Source of the DNA: Bacteroidota bacterium
GTDB taxonomy: Bacteria; Bacteroidota; Bacteroidia; Bacteroidales; SKPS01
NCBI GenBank assembly: GCA_022709695.1
Contig: JAKLII010000007.1
Span: 124,001-188,000 of the forward strand
Direction of reading: 5' to 3'
Length of the DNA stretch: 64,000 bases
The translations under genes and the position numbers were made by a program. A model generated the notes under the pieces. That model was not told where the DNA came from. It saw only the letters and a program-made list of their open reading frames with translations, and did no database searches. This document shows positions 26,301 to 35,369 of the stretch, in pieces. How positions within the stretch are numbered: position 1 is the first letter of the stretch; each line of letters begins with the position of its first letter.

Positions 26301-28839
26301 CGTTAAACCAGTTATTGGCAGATACAAGGATATGGCCGGTATCGGGAGCTTCGAACCATACTTTCCCGTTAAACCGGTTTACCATCGTAGTATCGAAGAT
26401 TACAGAGCCCCAGAACCAGATGGCGTTGTATTCACTGCCTGCGAGCACTGCCCCCCGCAGGGTGTCGCGCCAGGTCATGGTATGGCAGGTGGCATTCATC
26501 AGGTCGACCAAAACAGTATCCTGGGGGTTTAAAAATGAATTTAGATCGAAAAATACGCTGTCGACCGGTGAAGGTACGCAGGCCCCTCCGGGGCCACCAC
26601 TGGTGAGTGACCAGTGATTAACGTCGGACCAGTTTCCCTGCCCGCCTACCCAGTAGAGGTTCTTTGGCAGCGGGGTGATGAAGTTCCATCCGGTATTTTT
26701 TGCCACGTTGTGGGAGCTGATGGCATTGAAAGTGGCCCCGCCGGTGGCAGTAACATTCCACATGATCAGATACTGGCAGTTCACTACGCCTGCTGATTTA
26801 AAAATGGTGGTGATGGAATCTTTGTCGTCGGAATGAAGCAGGATATACCCGTCGCAGCCTCCGTTGGCATTAAGCGCAGTGGTGATGGTCTGGGTGTTGT
26901 TGAAAGCCAGGGAGTAATCACGCCCTTTGGTAAAGTTAAGGGTGCCGATGGTGTGGTTTCCCCGGATGAATCCGTTGCTGTTAAATGTGAGGATGTAGAA
27001 ATTGTTGATGTCGCCGTTGAGCTGCGCAAGTCCTGCCGAGTCGCTGAAGATCACCTCATAAAACACAAATCCCCAGGTGTTGGTATTAAACATCCCGCCA
27101 CCGGGGGCTGAGAAGTCGATCACCGAAGTGCCGGAATTCAGGGTGAAATTCTGTCCCATCAGAGTCCAGGCCTGCACATGGGAATTGGTAACGATGAAAT
27201 GGCTCGACCCCAGGGTCAGGGTACGGTTCACTCCGGTGGAAGAGTGATATACGGCAATTTTTACCTGTTGGTTGTTGGTAATCCATGTACCCTTGTTATG
27301 GTCCACGCCGTGCCCCTTAATTTCGAAGTCATCCTGCAGGGTCCATGATCCGGTCCCATCGAGGAAAACGGGTCCGGTCATTACGCACTGGTCTGAGGTG
27401 ATGGTTTCCCCTGTTTGATTGGAGAGAAAAAAGGTTTGGGAGGTGCTTCCGTTCCAGATCAGTTTGTTATGCAGCCATAGAGAGCCGTGGATATCCAGAT
27501 CGAAATATTTCGAAAATTTGACCGAATCGGCCAGTCCTGTCCAGTGCATATCGTGGCATTCGGCCTTGGTGGAATCAATGACTACAGAGTCTTTACCGGA
27601 GAATGAGGCATTGTTGAACCACACATCATCGAGCCAGGTGGGTGGGCAGTTGCCTCCGGGCCCACCCGATGAAAGGGACCAGTGCAGGGTGTCGCTCCAG
27701 TTTCCGGATCCCCCTACCCAGAAAAGGGTTCTTGCGGTGTTGGGGAGAAAGTTCAGGCCGGAATTTAATCCCATGTCGTAGGATCCGGTGGTTTGAAAAG
27801 CATTGCCTCCGGTAGCCGTAATACCGGTAATCCTGGCATAATTCACCAGGAAGACCGCAGAGGCCGGCATCGTCAGATTCCATGACCCGTTGATCGTGAT
27901 ATACCCCATGCAATTGCCGTTTGCATCAAGTTTTTTGTTGATCTGGGAGATGGCTCCCATAACGTAGGTATGGGCTGCAGTAAAGAAAAGGGTATCGAAG
28001 TTGTTGGTACCCAGGATGTTTCCGTCGCCGGCAAAACGCACGCTGATGAATTGGGCTGTGGAAGAGCTGAGCTGGCTCACCATGAAGACAGAATTGAAAT
28101 ACACCAGATTGTACTGGGCAGACCCTGGTCCTGTGGTAACAAAGGATGCAGGGTCTGAGAACCTGATAAACGACTGGGCGGCATTCAGGGTGAGATTGGT
28201 CAGGTTGACACCCCAGTAATTGCTCAGAATGACCTGTGAACTGCCGAGGGTTAGCGTTCTTACATTGGTGCCGGTGGAATGAAAGCTGTTGCATTCGACG
28301 GTTTTCCCGTTGGTATTCAGGGAACCATATTCAAGGTACACCCTTCCGTCCACCTTCATCCGGTCCATAAGGGTCCAGCTGCCGCCAAGTCCCTGGAAGG
28401 TGATGTCGTTGGTAAGTTCAATACTGTCGGTTTTGATGCTGAAACCCGGATTAACCGCTTCTAAATAGATTTTTCCGGTGAAATCCCAGGACATTTTTCT
28501 TGAAAGGCTCATGGAGCCATAGATCCTGAGTTGGTTTGCACCGGAAAAAACCGGTGTGTCAGTTACATTGAGGATGCTGAAACTGCGGCATGTAGCAATG
28601 GAGGGATCAACAACCACCGTCTGCCCGGGTCCTGTAAAAGAGTTCTGGTCGAAAAACACATTGTCGGCAGGGGATGGTACCACAATATGCTTGGTAGCTC
28701 CGCCGGAGGCTGTGGCCCAGTGGTTGATGTCGGACCAGTTACCGGCACCCCCCACCCAGAAGTAGTCAGCAGCTGAAGCACTTCTGAACAAGGTCAGAAT
28801 CAGCAGGGTAAAAAATAAAAACACCCGGGATTTGGTCAT
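23353..28839 (-). CDS. Giant modular T9SS type B surface protein (1828 residues)
   Basis: A signal peptide (VFLFFTLLILTLFRSASA) is followed by four long modules of about 350 residues. Each opens with a W-rich signature: YFWVGGAGNWSDINHW, LFWVGGSGNWSDTLHW, LYWVGGQGNWSDVNHW, LYWVNGTGVWWDPFHW. Each module then has DxVFFDxNSF, a Cys-His pair (ATCHTMTW-like) and a long run of beta strands that looks like a right-handed beta-helix. After them come a PKD/Ig-like region (GPGTTYQWSTGATTP), a SprB-type repeat (DCICFGDSTGWIQ...WSNG), two more Ig-like domains and the type B sorting tail (LPNVFTPNGDGFNDYF...WDGHHLGFPCTEGVYFY). It is a likely adhesin or matrix protein on the cell surface. No promoter was clear. 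Confidence 0.93.
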   Translation of the reverse strand: MTKSRVFLFFTLLILTLFRSASAADYFWVGGAGNWSDINHWATASGGATKHIVVPSPADNVFFDQNSFTGPGQTVVVDPSIATCRSFSILNVTDTPVFSGANQLRIYGSMSLSRKMSWDFTGKIYLEAVNPGFSIKTDSIELTNDITFQGLGGSWTLMDRMKVDGRVYLEYGSLNTNGKTVECNSFHSTGTNVRTLTLGSSQVILSNYWGVNLTNLTLNAAQSFIRFSDPASFVTTGPGSAQYNLVYFNSVFMVSQLSSSTAQFISVRFAGDGNILGTNNFDTLFFTAAHTYVMGAISQINKKLDANGNCMGYITINGSWNLTMPASAVFLVNYARITGITATGGNAFQTTGSYDMGLNSGLNFLPNTARTLFWVGGSGNWSDTLHWSLSSGGPGGNCPPTWLDDVWFNNASFSGKDSVVIDSTKAECHDMHWTGLADSVKFSKYFDLDIHGSLWLHNKLIWNGSTSQTFFLSNQTGETITSDQCVMTGPVFLDGTGSWTLQDDFEIKGHGVDHNKGTWITNNQQVKIAVYHSSTGVNRTLTLGSSHFIVTNSHVQAWTLMGQNFTLNSGTSVIDFSAPGGGMFNTNTWGFVFYEVIFSDSAGLAQLNGDINNFYILTFNSNGFIRGNHTIGTLNFTKGRDYSLAFNNTQTITTALNANGGCDGYILLHSDDKDSITTIFKSAGVVNCQYLIMWNVTATGGATFNAISSHNVAKNTGWNFITPLPKNLYWVGGQGNWSDVNHWSLTSGGPGGACVPSPVDSVFFDLNSFLNPQDTVLVDLMNATCHTMTWRDTLRGAVLAGSEYNAIWFWGSVIFDTTMVNRFNGKVWFEAPDTGHILVSANNWFNEDAIFEGRGGSWRVVDSLNIMKNLVFKHGYLNAEEKLIKVGTITSQMTSARKLNFINATLKNSGTQGAWDILHDSLVFQAYGSEIIFLAPGFVEFRNMKMVPDTVDFYNITFEHDLSFAVLGSPNLYCRINVATFKGNAQFMNHYFFDSLMLSAGKTYKFENTTIQRFNHITANGTCFSPIVMTNFTPVTPPAPSWSLQCLTPQATINYVDLQGSIGLGPATYLATNSNDLGNNVNWTITPVGPTDLYWVNGTGVWWDPFHWSYTSGGTGGACIPTWRDNVFFDQNSFLTTTDTVSIDSTFAECHNMQWLGFTGNPTFFHSGGNNLNIFGSLRLDTAINGNIYGRMRFLSTHTGNTILCGSQEFGDSVVFMGTGGAWLLLDSLTGNQTLSFISGSLNTNGQTVTARNFISTTTQQRQLTLGSSTLKINLVFRLNGVNLTLNTGTSNILLSNLNAQFTSENGPGFTYNNVYMTSLTGTSTLRITNSTVKYNKVTINNNGLIMGAHTFDSLLFMPGNLYQLEKAKTQTINKYWLLRGNNCFPLTLQSTQFGQQATVTMPSPQQVMGDFLHIRDIAATGGATFFAGDNSTNVSNNTGWNFSNSPGYIFGLGPDVQFTIGSTYTLSTANFNGGPGTTYQWSTGATTPNITVSQPGTYIVTVTYAGNCVVVDTIKVFCDVQPLYTTGDCICFGDSTGWIQMHIQDTVATYTAVWSNGSTLLSPTGLAAGQYVVVVTGTTGCDGTDTLTIGQPPPVVVPLDDTSFCEDAPGVLLDATGAFVNYWWDGVQGGSTLFVSQEDTVVVVVEDADGCRNAPDTIVVTIDTIPYLWLGDDAEICLGEQVVLDAGPGFDSYLWQNGASGQQFTVTQGGAYHVTIALRTCVTTDTILFFDCPPILKLPNVFTPNGDGFNDYFYPETQNIWHYKLVIYSRWGTEVFSSTDPAEKWDGHHLGFPCTEGVYFYTVEYQGFGQRALQGTKVHSGSVTLMR

Positions 28840-29025
28840 TGTTTCCGGATTAAAAGTAAATGAGGCGTTACAAAACGATAAAAATCAGATGTTAGACTAT
28901 TGAGTTTATAGGAGGTTTAATGTGGAGAAGGGTATTTAATTAGAAATTAGAAATTAGGAACCAGGAAATAGAAACAAAGTATTAGACAATTGTCGGTGGA
29001 GTTATGTTGCCTGATATTCCGGTTT
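28840..29025. other. Intergenic region with AATTAGA-type tandem; no gene
   Basis: A 186-base AT-rich gap with two to three copies of AAATTAG (28939-28956). No terminator hairpin or promoter is convincing. Confidence 0.5.
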
Positions 29026-31521
29026 TCAGTTTTCTTTCAGATAAACCCGCTTGACCCGGGCGGCAACCGAGGTGAGCACTTCATAGGGGATGGTGCCGGT
29101 CAGGGAAGCGATTTCTGAAACCAGGTACTTATCGTCAAAAATCACCACATCATCTCCCTCCTTCACTTCCGGGATATCGGTGATGTCGGCCATGATCATG
29201 TCCATACATACATCTCCCACCACAGGTGCATAAGCATCATGGATCCTTACTTTTCCAACTCCGTTTCCGAGTTTCCGGCTGAATCCGTCGGCATAGCCGA
29301 TAGCTATGGTGGCAATGCGGCGATGATCCGGGGCCACAAAGGACCTGTTGTACCCAATGGAATCACCGGCAGGCACCTCACGGATCTGAGAGACCACAGA
29401 ACTGAGTGTGAACACCTGCTGCAGTTGTTTCTGCACCATGGGATCAGAGGCAATGCCATACAGGCCGATTCCCGGCCTTACCATGTCGAACCGGGCTTCC
29501 GGGAAATTGAGAATACCCGCTGAGTTAAGGATATGAAACAGGATTCCATGATCATAATGTTGCACAAAAAGTTCGCGTACATCCTTGAAGATTGCGATCT
29601 GCTGCCGGGCGAAGGCGGTTTGGGTGCTGTCATCGGCAGTTGCAAGGTGAGAAAATACCGATCTGACCGTCAGAGAGGGGATGGTCAGAAGCTTTCTGAT
29701 CAGCTTTACAACCTCGTCAGGATTGAACCCGAGCCTGTGCATACCTGTATCTATTTCAATATGCACAGGATATGGTATTCCATCCGCATGATATCTGGCT
29801 TCTGTGGCAGCAGCAAACTCCTCCAGTATTCCGAAGCTGTAGATTTCAGGTTCCAGATGGTGAGCGATCATCTGCTGGTAGGAGCCCGGTTCGGGATTCA
29901 TTACCATCACCGGCACGGTGATGCCTGCCTTGCGCAGCTCCACCCCTTCATCGGCATAGGCTACTGCCAGGTATTGTACCTGCTGGTACTGCAGCACTGA
30001 AGCGATCTCGAAATTCCCCGCCCCGTAAGAGGCAGCTTTCACCATGGCCATGACGGAAGTACCCGGATCCAGTTTGGATCTGAAGAAGTTGAGGTTATTC
30101 ACGAGGGCCTGAAGATTCACCTCGAGGATTGTCCTGTGACTTTTCCGCTGCAGACGTTCCATGATCAGTTCAAACCGGAAGCTTCGGGCCCCTTTCAGCA
30201 GGATCACTTCATGGCTGAAGATTGACAGGGGGTGGTATTGCAGAAATGCCTCTGTTGAGTCGTAGAACCATGTCTCCATGGTAAGTTTGCCTTTAAGCCC
30301 CTGCACCATGGGGCCGATTCCGATGAACCGGTCAGGAGGGTAGGTATTGAGCAGTGAAGTGAGCTGTTGCAGCAATCCGGAGGCATCGAGGCCGGACTGG
30401 TATATATCGGAGAGGATGAGGGTACGCCGGGGGCGTTGATTCTGATGCAGAAGGTGGTCAAGGGCGATCCGGAGTGCCAGCAGGTCATTGTTGTAGCTGT
30501 CGTTTATCAGTATGCACTCCTGAAGCCCTTCCACCTGTTCCATGCGCATGGCAACGGGTTCGAGACGGCTCAGGCCTTTCACGCAGGTTTCCGCATTGCA
30601 GCCGAGCAGCAGAAGCGTTCCCAGGCAGAGTAACCCGTTGCGCAATGAGGCTTCATCGGTAAAAGGAAAGTGGATGGAATAGCGCTGTTGCTGCCAGTCA
30701 ATTTCCAAATGTGTGGCATAGGACTCCTTATCAACCACTTTGTAAGCAAGCTCTGCTCCCGGATGGTTGCCAATGGTAAACAGCCGGATCCCTTTTCGTT
30801 CTGCCATTCCATTCAGCAACTCAAATGCGTCCGGCTCATCATCAAAACACACAATATCGGATACATGCCTGAAGAGTTCCAGTTTTTCAAGAATTTTCTC
30901 TTTCCTGTCGGTAAAATATTCGTCATGGGCCGGTCCGATCCCGGTAAAGACACCCAGGGTGGGCTGAATGACTGCCTCCAGCTTCTCCATCTCTCCCGGT
31001 TTGGAGATTCCGGCTTCGAAAAGGGCAAGATCATACGGCTCGTCGAGCAGCAACACCGAAAGGGGTACCCCCACCTGGGAGTTATAGCTCATGGGGCTCC
31101 TCAGCAGCGCTTTACCGGCAGGCATCAGTTGGGCAATCCACTCCTTGACGATGGTTTTGCCATTGCTCCCGGTGATCGCAGCCACAGGCAGTGAAAACTG
31201 TTGCCGATGGAAAGCTGCAAAACGCTGCAGTGCATCAAGGGTGTTTCCGACCCGGATGAAGCAGCAGCCGGCAGGGAGATTTTCTATCCGGTCGGGGTCT
31301 GATACCACAAAGACTTTCACCCCCCGGTCAGCCAGGGGTTTGATATAGTTATGTCCGTCGTGCCGTTCACCGGTCAGTGCAAAAAAGATACACCCTTCGG
31401 GGATAATCACGGTACGGCTGTCTGTAATCACACGATACACCAGTGCTTCGGGGAACGGACATCTGATGACGCTGCCTCCGCACCCTTCGGCTATCTGTGA
31501 TATGGTGTACCTGAAAGGCAT
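29026..31521 (-). CDS. Bifunctional MurF (UDP-MurNAc-tripeptide:D-Ala-D-Ala ligase) / alanine racemase
   Basis: An 831-residue fusion of two peptidoglycan enzymes. Residues 1 to about 455 are a Mur ligase: ITDSRTV near 32, the ATP loop GSNGKT at 118-123, SYNSQVGVPLSVL, and LINDSYNNDLLALR in the third domain. The rest is a fold-III alanine racemase: RTILEVNLQALVNNLNFF, the PLP-lysine segment MVKAASYGAGN, HIEIDTGMHRLGF, and SIGYNRSFVAPDHRRIATIAIGYADGF. The fusion joins D-Ala supply to its use and is a known Bacteroidota arrangement. It lies 3 bases after pdxA on the same strand, in the aminopeptidase-pdxA-murF/alr operon. Confidence 0.96.
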   Translation of the reverse strand: MPFRYTISQIAEGCGGSVIRCPFPEALVYRVITDSRTVIIPEGCIFFALTGERHDGHNYIKPLADRGVKVFVVSDPDRIENLPAGCCFIRVGNTLDALQRFAAFHRQQFSLPVAAITGSNGKTIVKEWIAQLMPAGKALLRSPMSYNSQVGVPLSVLLLDEPYDLALFEAGISKPGEMEKLEAVIQPTLGVFTGIGPAHDEYFTDRKEKILEKLELFRHVSDIVCFDDEPDAFELLNGMAERKGIRLFTIGNHPGAELAYKVVDKESYATHLEIDWQQQRYSIHFPFTDEASLRNGLLCLGTLLLLGCNAETCVKGLSRLEPVAMRMEQVEGLQECILINDSYNNDLLALRIALDHLLHQNQRPRRTLILSDIYQSGLDASGLLQQLTSLLNTYPPDRFIGIGPMVQGLKGKLTMETWFYDSTEAFLQYHPLSIFSHEVILLKGARSFRFELIMERLQRKSHRTILEVNLQALVNNLNFFRSKLDPGTSVMAMVKAASYGAGNFEIASVLQYQQVQYLAVAYADEGVELRKAGITVPVMVMNPEPGSYQQMIAHHLEPEIYSFGILEEFAAATEARYHADGIPYPVHIEIDTGMHRLGFNPDEVVKLIRKLLTIPSLTVRSVFSHLATADDSTQTAFARQQIAIFKDVRELFVQHYDHGILFHILNSAGILNFPEARFDMVRPGIGLYGIASDPMVQKQLQQVFTLSSVVSQIREVPAGDSIGYNRSFVAPDHRRIATIAIGYADGFSRKLGNGVGKVRIHDAYAPVVGDVCMDMIMADITDIPEVKEGDDVVIFDDKYLVSEIASLTGTIPYEVLTSVAARVKRVYLKEN

Positions 31522-31524
31522 GGA

Positions 31525-32646
31525 TTACAGAACAGGTTCATCAGGCAGATCAGGAACATCTTCATCAATGGCGGGCTCGCTGGTGAGGCCATACCGGAGC
31601 GGATCTCTGGTGATTTCCATATAATCTTTCCTGTTTCTGAAGATATCAATGGCAAGGTACAATGCTTCCCTGAAGGATTCTTCCGATGCCATATCCTTCC
31701 CGGCAATGTCATAGGCGGTACCATGGGCAGGGGAAGTGCGTATGATCGGGAGGCCTGCGGTGAAATTCACCCCTCCTTCGAACGACAGGGCTTTAAATGG
31801 GATAAGCCCCTGATCGTGGTACATGGCCAGCACCGCATCGTATTTTGTATGTTGATGACTGCCGAAGAAGCCGTCGGCCGGAAAGGGCCCCATGGCCAGA
31901 ATTCCTTCGCGGTTCGCCTTCTGGAGTGCGGGGATGAGGAGTTCTTCCTCTTCCTTGCCCAGTAGCCCTGAATCACCTGCATGGGGATTTATACCCATCA
32001 CAGCAATTTTTGGCCGCCGGATGCCAAAATCGCGGATCAGAGAGTCTTGCAGGATCCGGAGTTTATCTATGATCAGGTCAGCGGACAACAGGCTGCTCAC
32101 CTGCGATAAGGGTACATGGCCCGTAACCGTTCCGATTCTGAATTCCCGGCATACCATCAGCATCAGGTATTTAGAGGTTCCGAAGGAATTGGCCAGGTAT
32201 TCGGTGTGGCCCGGGAAATGGAACTGCGACGACTGGATGTTTTTCTTATTGATGGGTCCCGTTACCAGCACGTCAATCCGGTTTTCCTTCAGATCAGCTA
32301 CCGCTTTTTCAAGGGCAGCCAGTGCAAATTCGCCTGCCTGTGGGGTTGATTTTCCCAATTCGATCCGGGCTTCATCATTGGAGATGTTGATGATATTGGG
32401 TTTTCGCCAGTGAAGCTGATCGGTGCGTTTTACCACATTGATCAGGTATTCAGGGATATCGATAGTTTTTCGATGGTAGGATGCAATTTTTGAGGATCCG
32501 TAAATAAGTGGCGTGCATAATTCACAGATACGGCTGTCTGACAGGGTTTTAAGAATCACTTCGTAGCTGATGCCGTTAAAATCGCCGTGGGTAATGCCTA
32601 CCTTTACCAGGTGTTCATCAGAAGGTTCTTGGAGTAAGTTTTCCAT
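31525..32646 (-). CDS. pdxA: 4-hydroxythreonine-4-phosphate dehydrogenase
   Basis: PdxA oxidises 4-phosphohydroxy-L-threonine in the DXP-dependent pyridoxal phosphate pathway. The 373-residue protein begins its core with VGITHGDFNGISYEVILKTL, and has TGPINKKNI, FPGHTEYLA, GINPHAGDSGLLGKEE and YHDQGLIPFKALSFEGGVNFTAGLPIIRTSPAHGTAYDIAGK, which carry the metal-binding histidines and the substrate loop. The length is a little above the usual 330 because of a C-terminal tail of acidic residues. Making PLP next to the PLP-using alanine racemase is a sensible pairing. It is cotranscribed with the neighbours. Confidence 0.96.
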   Translation of the reverse strand: MENLLQEPSDEHLVKVGITHGDFNGISYEVILKTLSDSRICELCTPLIYGSSKIASYHRKTIDIPEYLINVVKRTDQLHWRKPNIINISNDEARIELGKSTPQAGEFALAALEKAVADLKENRIDVLVTGPINKKNIQSSQFHFPGHTEYLANSFGTSKYLMLMVCREFRIGTVTGHVPLSQVSSLLSADLIIDKLRILQDSLIRDFGIRRPKIAVMGINPHAGDSGLLGKEEEELLIPALQKANREGILAMGPFPADGFFGSHQHTKYDAVLAMYHDQGLIPFKALSFEGGVNFTAGLPIIRTSPAHGTAYDIAGKDMASEESFREALYLAIDIFRNRKDYMEITRDPLRYGLTSEPAIDEDVPDLPDEPVL

Positions 32647-32665
32647 AAGTGGTATATCAAATAAT

Positions 32666-34123
32666 TCAGGTTAAGGTTTTACGAAAGTTAAGGAGGAAAT
32701 GAAGGAGCAGGCGCACTCCGGTACCGGTACCTCCGGCCGGAATGTAATGCGCCCGTTTTTCAAGAAAGGCTGTGCCGGCTATGTCCAGGTGGATAAAGGG
32801 GTATTGGACAAAGTGCTGGAGGAACTTGCCGGCGATGATGGCACCTCCGTTGGGGCCGCCGAGGTTTGCCAGGTCTGCGATATCAGAACGGAGTTCATCG
32901 GCATACTCTTTCCACATCGGAAATTCCACAATGCGTTCATAAAGGTCTTCACCCGTTTTTTTCAGCAGTTCCATCTGCCTTGCAGCCTGATGATGCATGG
33001 CTACGGTTCCGTGGGCTCCGATGGCACGCATGGCGCTCCCCGTAAGGGTGGCAGCAGTGATTAGCAGCATGGGGTCGAATCGTCTGGCATAAGAAAGGGC
33101 ATCGGCCAGGATCAGCCGCCCTTCAGCATCGGTATTTTTAATCTCAACGGTAGTGCCGTCGTGCATGGTAATTACATCCCCGGGAAGAAAAGCGTTGCCA
33201 TCCACCCGGTTATCAGTAAATGGCATCAAAGCAATGATGTAAAGGGGAAGTTTCAGGGTTGCAGTGGCCATTAGTACAGCAGCCATGGTGGCAGCGCCTG
33301 CCATATCCGATTTCATCCCATCCATGAAAGTACCGGTTTTCAGGTTCATCCCACCGGTATCAAAGGTTACCCCTTTCCCAACCAGCACAATGGGTTTGGT
33401 GTTCACGGCATCAGCGGGTTTCCATTCCATCACCGCGAAGGCAGGGTGGTCGATACTTCCCCGGTTCACAGCGAGCAGCCCCCCCATTTTCAAGGCTTCA
33501 ATATGCTTCCTGTGCATCACATCACAAAGAATTCCGGAAGGGGTCGCCATCTCCGCCAGGCGCTGCGCCAGTACTTCAGCGCTTTTATTTGCCGGGGGCT
33601 CGTTCACCAGATCACGAACGAGAAAGATACTCCGGATGGCGACTTCTGTATGTTGCATCAGTTCTTTATCGTACTTTTTATGCACAAGTATGAGCTGCCT
33701 TAGCGGGAATTGCTTTTCTTTCCTTTTTTCTACAGAAAACCAGTTCAGGTAACGGTAGCCTGCCAGCATCACCCCTTCGGCCAGGGCTGCCAGACAGCGA
33801 AAGTCGGAAAGGAGTGCGGTGACAGAGAAAGTGGCAATCCGGCGTGTATCAATAATATCAGCCAGATCACTTCCTAATCGGCGGCAGCTTTCCAGAGTTT
33901 CCGAAAAATTCTCTTCCTGTTTGAGCAACAATGCCACCACCATCCGGTCCGGAGTCTCCAGAATGATCACCCGGCGTTCCGGGTAGTGGGTTCTGAAATC
34001 TTCCAGATACTGTTTTTCAGAACGTTTCAGGAGAGAGGTGGATGGTTTCATTCCGTCGGGGAGCAACAGGGCAAAACCCGATCCGGCAGGTATTTGTTGC
34101 GATTGGAGGAAGAGTGATTCCAT
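32666..34123 (-). CDS. Leucyl aminopeptidase (M17)
   Basis: A 485-residue cytosolic zinc/manganese aminopeptidase. The C-terminal catalytic domain shows the M17 signatures: VLVGKGVTFDTGGMNLKTG (Lys and Asp ligands), MKSDMAGAATM, and NTDAEGRLILADAL with the Asp/Glu metal ligands and the catalytic Arg. The N-terminal 150 residues are the divergent macro-like domain. It heads the operon with pdxA and murF/alr; the promoter element at 34200-34207 gives a leader of about 70 bases. mqnC is divergent. Confidence 0.96.
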   Translation of the reverse strand: MESLFLQSQQIPAGSGFALLLPDGMKPSTSLLKRSEKQYLEDFRTHYPERRVIILETPDRMVVALLLKQEENFSETLESCRRLGSDLADIIDTRRIATFSVTALLSDFRCLAALAEGVMLAGYRYLNWFSVEKRKEKQFPLRQLILVHKKYDKELMQHTEVAIRSIFLVRDLVNEPPANKSAEVLAQRLAEMATPSGILCDVMHRKHIEALKMGGLLAVNRGSIDHPAFAVMEWKPADAVNTKPIVLVGKGVTFDTGGMNLKTGTFMDGMKSDMAGAATMAAVLMATATLKLPLYIIALMPFTDNRVDGNAFLPGDVITMHDGTTVEIKNTDAEGRLILADALSYARRFDPMLLITAATLTGSAMRAIGAHGTVAMHHQAARQMELLKKTGEDLYERIVEFPMWKEYADELRSDIADLANLGGPNGGAIIAGKFLQHFVQYPFIHLDIAGTAFLEKRAHYIPAGGTGTGVRLLLHFLLNFRKTLT

Positions 34124-34199
34124 AAGAGCCTCAGGATGTTAGATCTCAGGTGTAGTCATAATTAGATGATCCGAAACTTTTACCTTTTGTTTCTGTTCA

Positions 34200-34207
34200 C
34201 AAAAGTA
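34200..34207 (-). promoter_or_regulatory. -7 element for the aminopeptidase-pdxA-murF/alr operon (TACTTTTG)
   Basis: TACTTTTG on the minus strand, 76 bases before the aminopeptidase start. A weaker plus-strand TATCTTAG at 34220-34227 may serve mqnC. Confidence 0.5.
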
Positions 34208-34252
34208 TGAAATCTTTGGTATCTTAGCCTCTTCACATCCTGCCCATTCCGC

Positions 34253-35350
34253 ATGAAACACGACCGAACACCGGAAATCCTTGATAAAGCCCTTAATGGA
34301 GGTCCTGTCAGCGCTGACGAGGGGCTCACTCTGTTTATGGAGGCACCGTTCGGGAACCTGCTGGCTGCTGCACATTCCCGCCGGATGCAGCTTCATCCTG
34401 AGCCTGTGGTCACCTGGATTATCGACCGCAATGTCAATATCAGCAATGTATGCCATGCAGGATGCCTGTTCTGTAATTTTTCATGTTCACGAAGCTCTTC
34501 CCGGGCATATATTACTACTTCGGAAGAGTACCATGATAAAATCAGAGAATTGTTCAGCCTCGGAGGAAATCAGCTTCTGCTGCAGGGGGGACTCCATCCG
34601 GATCTTGGGTTGCAGTATTATGAGAAGTTGTTTTCCGGCCTGAAAAAGGACTTTCCGGAACTCAGGCTGCATGCACTGGGGCCTCCTGAGATCGTACATC
34701 TGGCAAAGATGGAGGGGATCTCATATGGTGAGGTACTCGAAATATTGCAGAAGGCTGGTCTCGACTCCCTTCCCGGAGCCGGTGCAGAGATACTTTCCGA
34801 TCGTGTCAGGAAGATGTTGTCCCCTGGAAAATGCTCGGTATCAGAATGGCTGCAGGTGATGCAGGAAGCACACCAGCGCCATATCACCACCTCCGCCACC
34901 ATGATGTTTGGTCACGTGGAAACCCTGGAAGAGCGCTTTCAGCACCTGATACTGCTGCGGGAGACGCAGGCCTTGAAACCGGAACAATCCAAAGGGTTCA
35001 TCTCGTTTATCCCCTGGCCTTTTCAGGATGAAGGAACGGCACTCAGCAGGAAACTTGGGGTTTTCAACCAGGTTTCTGCTGAAGAATATATCCGTTTTAT
35101 TGCGGTTTCGCGCCTGATGTTGCACAACATCCCGAACCTGCAGCCTTCATGGCTCACTGTGGGAATTCCTGTTGCACAGATCTGTCTGCATGCCGGTGCC
35201 AACGATTTCGGTTCGGTGATGATTGAGGAACATGTGGTCTCTTCGGCGGGTGCCAGCTACAGCGCCGACAGCCAAACCCTGGTGAAGGCCATCCGTGCAG
35301 CCGGATTTATTCCGGCCAGAAGGAACCAGGACTTTGAGCATCTTATCTAA
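34253..35350 (+). CDS. mqnC: Dehypoxanthine futalosine cyclase (radical SAM), menaquinone pathway
   Basis: MqnC cyclises dehypoxanthine futalosine in the futalosine route to menaquinone. The 365-residue protein has the radical SAM cluster motif CxxxCxxC at Cys67, Cys71 and Cys74 (NVCHAGCLFCNF), followed by LLQGGLHPDLGLQYYEKLF, GISYGEVLEILQKAGLDSLPGAGAEIL, and FGHVETLEERFQHL, all strongly typical of MqnC rather than MqnE. The C-terminus GANDFGSVMIEEHVVSSAGA also matches. No other menaquinone gene lies in the window. The dnaX promoter -33 element lies within its last codons. Confidence 0.95.
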   Translation: MKHDRTPEILDKALNGGPVSADEGLTLFMEAPFGNLLAAAHSRRMQLHPEPVVTWIIDRNVNISNVCHAGCLFCNFSCSRSSSRAYITTSEEYHDKIRELFSLGGNQLLLQGGLHPDLGLQYYEKLFSGLKKDFPELRLHALGPPEIVHLAKMEGISYGEVLEILQKAGLDSLPGAGAEILSDRVRKMLSPGKCSVSEWLQVMQEAHQRHITTSATMMFGHVETLEERFQHLILLRETQALKPEQSKGFISFIPWPFQDEGTALSRKLGVFNQVSAEEYIRFIAVSRLMLHNIPNLQPSWLTVGIPVAQICLHAGANDFGSVMIEEHVVSSAGASYSADSQTLVKAIRAAGFIPARRNQDFEHLI

Positions 35351-35365
35351 AATTCACTACTTTTG
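35333..35365 (+). promoter_or_regulatory. -33/-7 promoter of dnaX, next to the start codon
   Basis: TTTG at 35333-35336 inside the end of mqnC, a 21-base spacer, then TACTTTTG at 35358-35365. The dnaX ATG follows after 4 bases, so the mRNA is likely leaderless. Confidence 0.6.
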
Positions 35366-35369
35366 GGCT

